DNA of 64,000 nt from contig JAMJFZ010003656.1 in the NCBI GenBank assembly GCA_026225945.1, forward strand, positions 1,364,001 through 1,428,000, written 5' to 3'. The notes beneath the pieces are model-generated. The model was given only the letters and a program-made list of their open reading frames with translations. It searched no databases and had not been told where the DNA came from. The DNA comes from Cricetomys ansorgei. Its lineage: Eukaryota; Chordata; Mammalia; Rodentia; Nesomyidae. The translations under genes were made by a program, and so were the position numbers. Positions 1 to 58,990 of this stretch are shown here, piece by piece; position 1 is the first letter of the stretch; the number at the start of each line of letters is the position of its first letter.

Positions 1-19
1 TAACATAATCTCTAATTCT

Positions 20-110
20 TATAACCTAGAGGTATCCCCATTTTACAGAACAAGAAAACATGGCTCAGAAAAAAATAAGTATCTAGCTTAAGGTCAGGTC
101 TGTGTTCACT
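20..110 (-). repeat. MIR fragment
   Basis: Contains the MIR-like string CCCCATTTTACAGA, as seen when MIR lies on the minus strand. Diverged and short, in the intron after coding exon 17. Confidence 0.5.
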
Positions 111-195
111 ACAAGCTGTCTTCTTCTAGAGTTAGGATTGAGACTGGGCTAAAGGGAACCTTTTGATATCATCCCATATGCTAGCATGTTCTTAC

Positions 196-49019
<48,824 letters not shown>

Positions 49020-49140
49020 CTTCACAGGGGGGTGGATGGTTTTGCGTCGTGCCAGGTTTGTGGCTTTAAGAGGTCAAAAGGCAGCAACCAGCGCCTTCCC
49101 TGGAGGACAGCTAGACACAAACAACACTTTTTACAAAGTG
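49020..49140 (-). other. PHF8: PHF8 5' UTR part of the start exon, with decayed N-terminal extension
   Basis: Directly upstream of the ATG, the ATG frame reads [18 protein letters not shown] back to a TGA at 49074-49076. From memory, the long human isoform has the related segment PLDTTNLAGRRTLQGRAK in that place. The resemblance suggests orthologous sequence that here cannot be translated as an extension. Possible acceptors are TGTGTCTAG (near 49110) and GTCCTCCAG (near 49100). Confidence 0.55.
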
Positions 49141-50079
49141 AATCTCCGGCCGGGTTTCCAAATCGTCCCGTGTCCCCGCCCCCACCCCGCCCCCTGGGTA
49201 CCAACCTTCAGTTCTGAAATAGGGAGTAACCAAGCCAGGACTCAACCCAGCTGGAGAGAGTGCGGGAGTTAAGTGGAGAAAGTCCACCCACCCTTCAGGA
49301 TTTCTTTCACTTGGAAAGAACAGAAAGAACGTTCTGCGTTCTGTGTTCTGCTCTGTCCTGCCTTCCAAACGCCTCACCCCCAGCCCCTTACCATTTTTTA
49401 ACCCTGAAGTCAGTGACAACTTCTTTCCGGGTTTCATGTAAATATCTGAAAGCTTTCGGGAAGCTTCTTTAATCCCTCACTGAACCACCTCTCTGCTGGC
49501 CTCAGGCTTCCCAGGACTCTCAGCTCCCTTTATTATGACGCAAACCACAGCATAAAGGATGAGGCTAGGAAGAGGGAGGCTGAGAAAGAGACCCTCTCTA
49601 GCCCCCAAAATAGGAAGAACCAGAGATGCGGAAATCCCTGAAAGTCTGCGCAGGTTATTCCGATATTGCCCCCAAAGCTTCAGATACAAGACAAACAAGA
49701 CTAGGCACCCAACTCAAATCACAGTTCTGGGATGGCATTCGGGAGAGTTTAAATGATCCTTTTCGTCATTCGCAATATCATTCGTCCCCGATCAGTAAGA
49801 AGTCTCATTATGCTCCAAAATGGAATAAATTGCAATTTTGTCCTCTACTTCAAAGCTGACAAGGATCACATCTCACCCTGACACTAAAAATGATCTCTCC
49901 GAAGCCCCAGCAAACTGACTAGAATTTCCTCACACCCGGGAAACTAAGAAAAAAAAATGTTTCCACTGCTCCGAAAAGGCAGGCATTTCCTTGCAGTCCC
50001 CTCAGACTGCCGAGGGCATTGCTGTACCCCTTAGTTGTCAGAGGTTTCATCTTAGACAAAAATATCTTGCTTGTAACCC
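49141..50079 (-). other. PHF8 5' flank between start exon and CpG core
   Basis: No recognisable SINE or LINE and moderately GC-rich at its left end. Probably 5' UTR intron or leader. One possible 5' UTR donor further up reads ACAA|GTAAGG on the minus strand near 50358. Confidence 0.4.
49174..49194. promoter_or_regulatory. GC-box cluster upstream of start exon
   Basis: Two adjacent CCCCGCCC-type Sp/KLF sites about 160 bp upstream of the PHF8 ATG. They could be a secondary promoter for the start exon or lie in an intron or 5' UTR; sequence alone does not decide. Confidence 0.45.
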
Positions 50080-50748
50080 CCCAAACTTACGAGGATCTCT
50101 TTACGCCTCCCCGACTGACAGGAATCTTTCACGCTCCAAACCTGACAAGAATGTCCTCGGTCCCTACAGGGACCTCTTCATCCCCAAGGCTGCAGGGACT
50201 CTTCAGGTCGCAGAGCTTAGCCCCAGAGACACGCCAGCGGCAGGGCTCGCTCCGGGGCAACACGGCGCTATGCTTAAGCACAGGCTATCCGGGCAGTTCC
50301 GGCCCCAAAGGCAGCGCGCGGTGGATTCTGGGATTGCCGCTGTAAAATTGTGAACCTTACTTGTCTTCTCCTAGAAACCACATGCCGCGTCACGCAGTGC
50401 CCGTAGTCTGAGGGGGCTTTAAGGCAACGCTCACCACAGTTCTCCCACAGTCTGCCCGTTACGGCCTTCTAGAGGACCGAGGCTTAATCCAGGGGCCGCC
50501 AAGCGAACTGGCAAGTGGCTTTGTCGCTGGGTTGTCAGGAAATAGCCTCGAGCTGATGAACTGGCCGCCAGGTCTGGAGAAAGACTGCCGGAGAAGTCGC
50601 CAGGAGAACCCAGTAATAGTGGTAGGAAATTCAAGCAATCAATAAAGTTTATTCAAAATAACGAGGAAGTTGAAGCGGAGAGGGGAGGAGAAATATGGTA
50701 AACAGCTACCATATTGAGAGTGGCGGCGTCCTGCGAGGAGACAGGCTC

Positions 50749-50760
50749 GCCGCCATCTTG
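50749..50760 (-). promoter_or_regulatory. YY1 motif (sense to PHF8)
   Basis: The minus strand reads CAAGATGGCGGC, the YY1 core as found just downstream of start sites in TATA-less promoters. Its orientation matches PHF8 transcription. Confidence 0.7.
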
Positions 50761-50821
50761 TGAGGCGCGGGCACCTGAGGTGGGGGAGGAGCCGAGAACG
50801 GCAAGCCGGCGGGTCTTTGCG

Positions 50822-50829
50822 TGACGTCA
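50822..50829. promoter_or_regulatory. Consensus CRE (TGACGTCA)
   Basis: A perfect palindromic CREB/ATF site inside the CpG-rich region, beside a GC box (GGGGCGGG at 50831-50838). A second GC box is at 50858-50864. Such sites in CpG promoters are usually constitutively bound. Confidence 0.7.
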
Positions 50830-50941
50830 TGGGGCGGGCCGACAGCTTGTGGAAAGCGGGGCGGTGCCCAGTCGTCTAGGCTGTGCTCCTCTTCTCTGTA
50901 GCCCAATTGCCGCTTGAGACCTTGAGCTGATAGGCGGAGAA

Positions 50942-50953
50942 GCCGCCATCTTA
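50942..50953 (-). promoter_or_regulatory. Second YY1 motif (sense to PHF8)
   Basis: The minus strand reads TAAGATGGCGGC, same orientation and about 190 bp from the first copy. Paired sense-oriented YY1 motifs suggest initiation at or just above about 50.95-51.0 kb. Confidence 0.65.
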
Positions 50954-51045
50954 GGCGAGGCGGTAGTTTGGCTCCATTTTGAGTGGGGCCTGGAACCCAA
51001 GTCTTCCCTATCCCGGGGCAAAGTGGGAGTTAAAGAAAACCCGGC

Positions 51046-51829
51046 ACCCTCTTCCTCCCTCCCTCCCTCCTAACACACACTGCTCCTCCCTAGTCTCCTC
51101 CTATGAGAGGAGGTGAACTCTGTGACTCCAAAATACAAAACTGATAGGGAGGGCTGCGAGGGCGGGCTTCAGCCTTGGGAGCAAGGAAATACTCCCTGCC
51201 CGCAGTTCCGAGGGCTAGATACACCCACGGTCGGTGTATTCTCTAATCTTCGCTCTGTGCGAGGAAAATTTGTGATTACCCACCCCAAATGAAGAAACAG
51301 ATTTAGAGAAGGCAAGTGGTTGTGAGCCTGGAAACTGAAAATGGCACCTTCGAATTTTCCCCGACATTGAGCTGTCTGTCTTCCCGTGCTCTCTTCACCG
51401 ATCCCGCAGGTTCAATTCCGTAAGGAGCAAATACAGGTCAAGGCTTTCAGTAAGTCTGTACAGGATTTTCTGACTGAATGTAGTATGTTTCAAAATGGCG
51501 TTTTCCCCCCTCAAACATTAGTGAAATATCTCTAGTTCTCTTACTGTATCACTTTCCCAGAGGATCTCGTTACTTTATAAAAGAAGGTGTGTTAAAATTG
51601 TTTTCTCACCGAAAGAGCCAAAGTGGGATGGAAAAGAGAATGTGTATACACGGATTTTCTGATCGGCGAACAGAAATGAAAGGACGAAAAAGGGCCTTGT
51701 CAGTGAAAAATAATTTCCCTGTCTCCTTGTCTCCCCATTTCTCCTTTCCTCCCCTCCACCTCAGACTCAGCATCTTGAGTGTTGTGACTACCAGCTGGTG
51801 GAGAACACTTTAAAAATATCTGAGAGAGC
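51046..51829. other. Upstream flank of the PHF8 promoter
   Basis: Unique-looking sequence. A CCTC-rich tract at about 51050-51070 and a plus-strand CAAAATGGCG (YY1-like) at about 51491-51500 are visible. No gene recognised. Confidence 0.45.
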
Positions 51830-52290
51830 CAGGCTGTGGTGGCGCATGCCTTTAAGCCCAGAGGCAGGCGAATCTGTGAGTTCGAGGACACCAGAGTAAC
51901 AACAGAGAAACCCTGTCTACAAAAACCCAGAGAGAGAGAGAGACAAAGACAGAGAGAGAATTAAAAAATTCTTAAAAATATATCTGAGAGGATGGGACAG
52001 AACAGTCACAAGTTTAACAAGGAAGGAAAGAGGAAGGGAGGGGGAAAAAAGAGTAAAATAAGCAAGAGCCCCCAAAGGCTGCTTTCTAGAGCTGTAACAA
52101 AGCTTGGGATGTAGCTCAGTTGGTAGAATAACTTGCTTAGCATGTACAAAGCCCCAGTGTTCAATCCCCAGCACTGCATAAACCTTGGATGGTAGCCTGT
52201 CTACTCAGGAGGATCAGAAGTTCAAAGTCATTCTTAGCTCCGTAAGTTCCAGGCTAGCCTGGGATACATGAGATCATAGCTAAAAAGAAA
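51830..52290 (+). repeat. Internally deleted B1 and a B4 SINE
   Basis: 51830-51935: B1 lacking part of its middle (CCTTTAAGCCCAGAGGCAGG), with a GA-rich tail. 52103-52290: ID-like head (GATGTAGCTCAGTTGGTAGA) joined to a B1-like body, i.e. B4. Confidence 0.75.
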
Positions 52291-52452
52291 AGTTTAATAA
52301 CATTTTGTACACAAAAATAAGGTGCACACATGCATGGAGGCACATGGGGAATCGTTCTGTAAGGAATTAGATCAAGAGATATGACAATACAAAAATGAAA
52401 GTGTTTAGATTTTTATCCCTTTAAGGGATAAGGAACTACTGAAGGTTTTTAA

Positions 52453-52454
<2 letters not shown>

Positions 52455-52505
<51 letters not shown>

Positions 52506-52518
52506 CGCGCGCGTGCAC
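52455..52518. repeat. (GT)n passing into GCGCGC
   Basis: About 24 GT units followed by ATGCGCGCGCGTGCACG, a long purine-pyrimidine alternation. Confidence 0.95.
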
Positions 52519-52529
52519 GAATGCAAGTG

Positions 52530-52660
52530 CCTGAGTGTATATATGTGAACCACACGTGTGCAGGACCTTGTAAAGGTCAGAAGAGAGCACTGGATCCCCT
52601 GGAACTGGCAAGGGCAGTATGCACTTTTTTTTTGGTTTTTCATTTGTTTGGGTTTTCTCT

Positions 52661-52709
<49 letters not shown>

Positions 52710-52877
52710 TGTTCTCTTGTAACTCTGGCTGTCCAGGAATTCTCTCTCTGTAGACCAGGCTGGCCTTAAACTCACAAAGATCTGCCCACTTCTGCCTCCC
52801 AAGTGCTGGGATTAAAGGCGTGAGCCACCACTGCCTGGTACATTAAGCACTCTTAACCACTGGCCTATCTCCCTAGT
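52530..52877 (-). mobile_element. B2/B3 SINE split by a B1 that contains a 47-base G run
   Basis: The reverse B2/B3 halves are about 52530-52620 and 52838-52877 (AAGCACTCTTAACCACTGGC). Between them is a reverse B1, about 52622-52837, ending GCGTGAGCCACCACTGCCTG. Its GACAGGG region is replaced by an uninterrupted G run at 52662-52708. Confidence 0.85.
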
Positions 52878-52879
52878 AA

Positions 52880-53650
52880 CTGAGTCATAGTTGTGTCTTA
52901 GGCAGAGTAGTGTGCAATTTATTGGGACCTGACACTTAGATACTTGGACATGGTAGAACTAGAGGACATCTTAGAAAAGAATATAGACCAATAAATACTA
53001 AAGTTAGCTTCAAAATGTGTAGTTAGAATATTTTTTAGGAATAAATTCAGCACCTGGGTAATAACTGTGACTAGAAATGATATAATCCACATATAAATGT
53101 CCAGTGAAACCCAAATAAAATGTACCCTCAAATAAACTTTTTAGTGAACCTCAAAATTTCTAAGACCATTCCAATACCCCCTAACGTAAGGAAAACTATG
53201 ATGAGGCTCTCAATGGAAACAAACAGCAGTTTGAATAAATTACAGACTTTATAAAACATATTACCATGTGACAGTATAGCAAGGTGACAATACTTGCAGC
53301 TTAAGCTTTTTTAACTTTATAAAGAATCAGAAAGGGAATAATGTTGCACTAGACGGGAGAAAAATGGAAAAAGGAAGATCGAAATAATGGGGCCAGTGAT
53401 CTGGATATTTTGGAGGCTGAATAGGCAGACCTTGAGGATTAATCAAAAGCTTTAGGTGAATGAAGTAAAGAGATATGAGTTCATTTCTGAGTTAAATGTC
53501 AGAGTGTATGATGGTATTACTGAGCCAGGGCATACAGAAAAAACAGGTTTTGTGGGGAAGAATAAAATGTGGTTTTAACTTGTTAAGGTGTGTGTGTGGA
53601 ACTGAATCATCCTCTACTTCCCTCTCCCTTTTCGACCCTTCTTCCTTTCT
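52880..53650. other. Intergenic stretch without recognised features
   Basis: No repeat family or gene recognised; A/T-rich. Confidence 0.4.
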
Positions 53651-53654
53651 CTTT

Positions 53655-54240
53655 TAGTTTAGTTTAGTTTTTTTTTTTTTGAGACAAAGTTTCACTGTAT
53701 AACCAAGGTAGCCTCGAACTCATACTCCTACTTTCCATCAACTATTGTTGTAGGACACATCCAACAATTCTTTATTAACCATCTATTGTGCACCAGGCAC
53801 TGTGCTGGATGCTGATGGTGTTAATGAATAATAAAAGAAAAGTTCACTCGTGTTTATTATTTTTTCTAGACACCAGGGATCTGGGAATGAATAAAACAGA
53901 CAAGACATATGTTCCCTTTTGACTCACATTCCTGTAAGGGAAACAGACAATAGAGGCAAATAAGACAGTTCCTACTTGTAGTCAATACTATCAGGGAAGC
54001 ACAACAAGTTACAAAATAGAGAATGATCCAGAGAAAAAGCAGTCCACTTTAGATAGCGTAGCCAAGGAAGTCCTCTCTGAGAATGTGACATCGGAGTTTA
54101 GACCTGAATAATAAGGGCTAGCTAGGGAAAAGACACACTCAAAAGTGTAAATGCACTGAATGCACTGAAAATGGCAATGAGAGGACCTGATGTGGTAAGG
54201 CAAGGATTAGGGTAGAAACTGTAGACTATGAATAAGAAAC
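53655..54240. repeat. B1 fragment (-) and ancient LINE (L2/L3-like)
   Basis: Reverse B1 remnant at about 53670-53745. About 53755-54240 has ACCAGGCACTGTGCTGGATG and GTCCTCTCTGAGAATGTGAC, motifs of old CR1-type LINE ends. Confidence 0.5.
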
Positions 54241-54779
54241 CGTGTGTGTACTCTTCAAGAGTATACAATATAATGAATAAGGTGTGATGAAATGTGGCAA
54301 AGCCTAAGTGCTACCTAGAGGTGTGAACAACCTGGGTGATAACAAAGAGCCACCTACTGTGGTATTCAATTCCTCTCCCCAGGAAATTCCTCTGCATTGT
54401 TCTTGAGAGGTGGGAAGGGGAAGCTAAGGGATATGGTGAAGGACCAAATTGCAAGAAACTGACTGAATCCAAGGCCAAGTCTGAGTTGCTGATAAAGGAC
54501 TCCTGCCACTGTCGTCCTGCTGCTACCCCGGAAGTGTCTCTCTCGAAATATAGTATATCATCTGAATTGGCTCCAATAGCCCAAGGTTGCTCTGGAAGCC
54601 TTCCTCCCACACATACATGTCCACTTCACACTTCTAAGCATTTAAGTAGACAGATAATTGAATGCATTCAAACAGATAGGCACTGATAACCTAGATGATT
54701 CATACATCCACTAATACCCTGCTAGAGAGAATCTCAGAGGGAAATTTTCAATTCATTTCTCTTCATAAATGTACATCAA

Positions 54780-55535
54780 GCCGGGCGGTGTTGATGCATG
54801 CCTTTAATCCCAGCACAAGAGATAGAAGAAGCAGATGGATCTCTGTGAGTTCGAGGACAGCCTGATTTACAGAGTGAGTTCCAGAACAACAGAGAAGCCC
54901 TGTCTTGAAAAGCAAAAACAGCAACAACAACAATGTACATCTAGCTGTTGAGACAAAAATAAATGTGATGAGAGCTAAAGTGAACTACAACATACATGAA
55001 AAGAGATGGGGACAGAATTGAAAAGAAAATGATAAGATGAGAAAAACCGGTTTGTTCCAAAACAGACTTAAAAGCACTTGAATACAAAAGAGCAAATAAT
55101 GACATTATCTGAGGATTACTAAGTGATTAATTAGCACTGCTCTGAACACAGGCTTACCTATAGCCCAGCAGAGTAGTGCTGTTCCCTAACCCCAACTCCT
55201 TAGGAAGCTAATAAAGGAGGGTCACAAGTTTAAGGCCCACCTATCAGAGTAAGTTTAAGGCTAGCTGGCACAACTTAGACCCTTTCTCAAAGTAAAACTA
55301 TTTTTTTGAGATAGGTTCTCTCTATGTAGCCCTGGCTGTCTTGGAACTCCCTATGTAGACCAGGTTGGCCTTGAACTCACGGAGATACCTCTGCCTCCTG
55401 AGTGCTGGGATTAAAGGAATGTGCCAACAGCCCAGCCTCAAAATAAAACTTGTTAAAGGACTGAGTTTGTAGCTCTGGTAACATTGTTTGCCCAGCACAT
55501 AAAAGGCCATGCAATCAATCCTTAGTCCATAATAA
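54780..55535. repeat. B1 (+), B1-like pieces, B1 (-) and ID (+)
   Basis: B1 at 54780-54935 (GGGCGGTGTTGATGCATGCC); weak B1-like sequence at about 55180-55290; reverse B1 at 55300-55440; ID at about 55455-55535. Confidence 0.75.
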
Positions 55536-55574
55536 AGGAGTAAATTAATAAGGAATCATATAAACTCTCCAAAT

Positions 55575-56110
55575 ATTAATCCAGTTCTTACAGCAACTCC
55601 TTGAGGCAAGTACTGGTAGAATCTCCATTTTATGGATGAGAAAACTGAGGAACACTTTCTAATTTGCTTGCTCAACACTAGTCACATCACTAGTATCTAT
55701 CTATCCAAGCTGAGTTTCCTGATGATTCAGTTTATAATGGTTAATATTGATTGTCCAACATGACAAGAACTAGAATCATCTAGGAATAAACACCTAGCCC
55801 CGTCTGTGAGGGAATTCTAGATTGGATTACTTGAGGTGTGAAGTATGTGGGTATCTGAATTGTAGGTAGTACCATTCCATGGGCTAGTTCTAGGCTAAAC
55901 TAAAAGGAGAGCACAAGCTGGATATGAGCTTCCAGTTCTGCTTTCTGACAGTGTATAAAATGTGACCAGCCACCTCATAATCTACTTGCTATGACTTCCC
56001 TGCAATTATAAAGTATACCCTCAAACTGTGAGTCAAAAGCAACCCACCCTTCCTAAAGCATATATTTTAAACTATTTTGTCATAGCAATGAGAAAAATTA
56101 ACTAATATGC
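55575..56110. repeat. MIR (-) and rodent medium-reiterated repeat (+)
   Basis: MIR at about 55575-55690 (CCATTTTATGGATGAGAAAA). A rodent repeat at about 55735-56110 starts ATTGATTGTCCAACATGACA and ends TTTTGTCATAGCAATGAGAA. 56115-56540 shows nothing recognised. Confidence 0.6.
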
Positions 56111-56544
56111 AGCTCCAGAGTTCAGATCCTTATCTACTCAGATGTACCACTCCTGTGGATTATACGAGAGAAAGTAATCAGCAGTTTTATGCATAATTTG
56201 AGTCACAGAAACCAAGTACGGTTTGTACACTCTTGAAAAAAAAACAGGATGATGACCCAAGTGCCAGACCATGCAGCTAAGAATACATAAGGCTGAAGTT
56301 TTAAATTATATAGAAATAATAAAGCCATTCTCCAAGTCGTTATATGACCTCTGTATTTTATAGGATATGACAGGGGAAGCATTAAAATGACATTGTATGG
56401 ATTTATATTATAAACTGAACTCAGTCTGAATCCAATGGAAACTGATTTGTATGGAGAATTCAGTCTTTTGGGGAAAGATGTATAAGAATCATCAGTTATA
56501 GATATACTGAAGTTTTTGCATTTTGAAATAATTTATCAGAAAAT

Positions 56545-56867
56545 TATCTCTGGCTGAGTGGTGGTGGTGTATGCCTTTAATCTATCCCAGCACTTGGAAA
56601 GCAAAGGCAGGCAGATCGCTGTGAGTTCAAGGCCAGCCCGGTCTACAGAGTGAGTTCTAGGACCGCCAGAGTTACAACAGAGAAACCCTATCTCAGAAAA
56701 AGAAAGAAAGAAAGGAAGGAAGGAAGGAAGGAAGGAAGGAAGGAAAAGGAAGGAAGGAAGGAAAAAAGGAAGGAAGGAAGGAAGGGAGGAAGGGAAAGAA
56801 AAAAGATGGAAGGAGAGAGGGAGGAAGGAAGGAAGGAAGGGGGAGAGAGAAAGAGAAAGAAAAAATG
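56545..56867 (+). repeat. B1 SINE with long GGAA-type purine tail
   Basis: B1 at about 56545-56695, followed by a 170-base all-purine tract of GAAA, GGAA and GGGA units at 56696-56867, apparently grown from the A tail. Confidence 0.9.
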
Positions 56868-56875
56868 AAATCTCA

Positions 56876-57325
56876 ATGGGCTGAGGATGTAGCTCAGTGG
56901 TAAAACACTTGACTAACATGCAGTAAACTCTAGATTCAATCTCCAGTGCTGAGAAAAAAGGGTTATTTAGGCCAGGAGTGGTGGTGTACACCTGTAATCC
57001 CAGTTTTTGGGAGGCAGAAGAAGGTGGCTGCTGCAAGTTCCAGACCAGGCAAGGTCATATAATGAAACCCTGTCAAAATTTTTTTTTTACATGTATCCCA
57101 ATGGACTAGCAAATGTAGCTCAATTGTAGAGACTTGCCAACATGCACAAGGCCCTGGATTTCATTCCAGCACCTAAAAAGTAAAAGGGGAAGTGTGGAAA
57201 GGAGCATATCAAAATGTTGTCATACTACTTTTCTTTTTTTGGAGTGAGAACTCATGATGAAAGCCAGAGACTTGTACATAGAGATTAAGCACTCTGCCAC
57301 TAAATAACACCCCAGCCCTGTAAAC
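56876..57325. repeat. B4 (+), ID (+) and ID (-)
   Basis: B4 at about 56876-57085 (GATGTAGCTCAGTGGTAAAA, then a B1-like part). ID at about 57095-57185. Reverse ID at about 57240-57325. Confidence 0.75.
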
Positions 57326-57329
57326 TACT

Positions 57330-57790
57330 CTTTTCTAGGAATATTTTTATTGATTCTTTGGCAGTATACAGTAATAAATAAAGTTAATATCTAGAAATTG
57401 AAACAATATCTACAACTCTGTGATTGGTATTCTTGGTTGTCAACTTGATACACTTGGGAAAAGGAAAACTCCACCAAATAATTGCCATTTTTTAAAAATT
57501 GAAAACCATTTATACTGCTAAATTATAATTATAAAGGGCTATGCCAGTTTTCACTCCTGTCAACAGTATATGTTCACATTTTTTAGATTTCCTAAAAACA
57601 TGGCCTTTAGTTTACTTAAATCATTTGTCATCTGGTGTGTGAAAAATTGTAACTCATCTTTGTTTTCTTCCCTCACCATGTTTTTGTTTTCATTTTATTT
57701 GAAATAGGACCTCACGCTGTAGCTCATGCTGGCCTCAAACTGCTCTGGCCTACATAGTATATAAGTTACTATATCTGGATTGCTTCCATT
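57330..57790 (-). repeat. Ancient L1 fragment with SINE remnant
   Basis: CAGTTTTCACTCCTGTCAAC followed by TTAAATCATTTGTCATCTGG fits an L1M ORF2 3' region on the minus strand. A reverse B1-like scrap follows at about 57690-57765. Confidence 0.5.
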
Positions 57791-58118
57791 TTTATTGTTA
57801 CTATTAACATATATTGGTTGTACAAACAATGAATGTTGGCAAGGGCATGCTAGGGCTCATTATTTAGTGCTAATAAGAATGCTGCTTCCTGATTTGTCTG
57901 CTCACAGGTTCATGCTCAGCTACTTTTCCATAGCCCAGGCCCACAGTCGTACTACCCATAGTGGGCTGGGCCCTCTTACATCAATTACTAATCAAGAAAA
58001 TTTCCCCACAGACATGCCCATAAGCCAGTCTAATGGAGGCAGTTATTTGGTGGAGTTTCCCTCTTCCCAAGTGTATCAAGTTGACAACCAAGATTACCAA
58101 TCACAAAGTTGTAGAGAT
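57406..58118. repeat. Inverted repeat with 81-bp arms
   Basis: Arm 57406-57486 is the reverse complement of 58038-58118 with six mismatches in 81. The spacer is 551 bp. The right arm is the end of a minus-strand rodent repeat (about 57800-58118); the left arm carries only the first 81 bases of the same family, in the opposite orientation. Confidence 0.9.
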
Positions 58119-58189
58119 CATTTCATTTTCTGGATATTAACTTCATTTATTATTTATACTGCTAATATTTTCCCATAATATTGAGTATT

Positions 58190-58700
58190 AGCCATGCTTT
58201 TCTACAGGAACAGAACTGATAAAATGTATTAGGGGGTTTCTGAATAGCTTGCAATCAATAGGGACTGGGTAATCCAACAGTAGTGGTCTGGATGCTAACA
58301 ACCTAGTAGCTATGCAGTCCACAAAGCCATCTGCTGCTGAAAACCTGGAAAATTCCTGGAAGGTCACTATGTCAGTCCACATTGGAACCTGAATAAATTG
58401 GAATCTTATGTTAGCATAGAATGGCAGCAGCAGCAGAGAGAGACAGACTCACCAGCAAGAAAGGCAGGCAGGCAGGCAAGTAACACTTTTTTCTTTGGAT
58501 CTGTATATCTAAGTTACAGCTGAAAGGTGTATGGTATGGGGGAGGTAAAGGTCTGGTATGGGGGAGGTCATCTTCCCTTAGTTAATCTTTCCTGGAAGTA
58601 CCCTCATAGATTAGTCAAAAGACGTGTCTTAGTTGATTTCACATCCAATAAAGTTAACAATCAAGATTAACCTCGCAACATTAACTTGCTTACGGCTTGT
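58190..58700. repeat. Rodent interspersed repeat, family unnamed
   Basis: CTGAAAACCTGGAAAATTCC, CAGTCCACATTGGAACCTGA and AAAAGACGTGTCTTAGTTGA recur in rodent genomes as I recall. It also has (GGCA)4 and a duplicated TATGGGGGAGGT. Confidence 0.4.
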
Positions 58701-58839
58701 ATTGCCATGAAGAAGTATAAATATTGATAAAGTCACTTGATACAGTTATATCAATCTTTCCTTCTATGGCTTCTGTTTTGTTTATTACGTTTCTCCATGT
58801 TCCTGGTCAAACTCTATTTATCTATTTTATTTATGTATT

Positions 58840-58990
58840 TATTTATTTAGTTTTTTGAGACAGGGTTTCTCTGTGTAGCTCTGGCTGGAACTCGCTCTGT
58901 AGACCAGGCTAGTCTGGAACTCACAGAGGTCCACTTGCTTCCGTTTCCCAAGTACTGGGATTAAAGGTGTATGATACCACTGCCCAGCTC
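58840..58990 (-). repeat. B1 SINE
   Basis: TTGAGACAGGGTTTCTCTGT through GGGATTAAAGGTGTATG, reverse orientation, with a TTTA-rich tail. Confidence 0.9.

Larger units (their letters stand above)
50080..51045 (-). promoter_or_regulatory. PHF8: CpG-rich PHF8 promoter region
   Basis: This stretch is visibly rich in CG dinucleotides, while the rest of the window is CG-poor outside repeats. It contains GC boxes, a CRE and YY1 motifs, has no TATA box I can see, and is free of SINEs. It lies 1-2 kb upstream of the PHF8 ATG, so it is the likely dispersed, housekeeping-type promoter and 5' UTR exon region. The exact start site and any 5' UTR intron cannot be fixed from sequence. Confidence 0.85.

Noticed and set aside
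149..195. Open frame continuing past the coding exon 17 donor for 15 codons to a stop
   Set aside because: The donor GTATA|GTAAGA is strong and human PHF8 continues with a different exon. Read-through would need intron retention, for which there is no sequence support.
49991..50353. Plus-strand open frames of 108 and 120 codons in the CpG region
   Set aside because: GC-rich sequence gives chance open frames. They overlap the PHF8 leader on the other strand and resemble no family.
56536..57036. 166-codon minus-strand open frame
   Set aside because: It is a translation of the all-purine tract and flanking B1/B4 sequence, giving low-complexity Ser/Leu/Phe/Pro runs.
57780..58178. 132-codon plus-strand open frame with a hydrophobic start
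   Set aside because: It lies antisense across a rodent interspersed repeat and one inverted-repeat arm, with no family resemblance.
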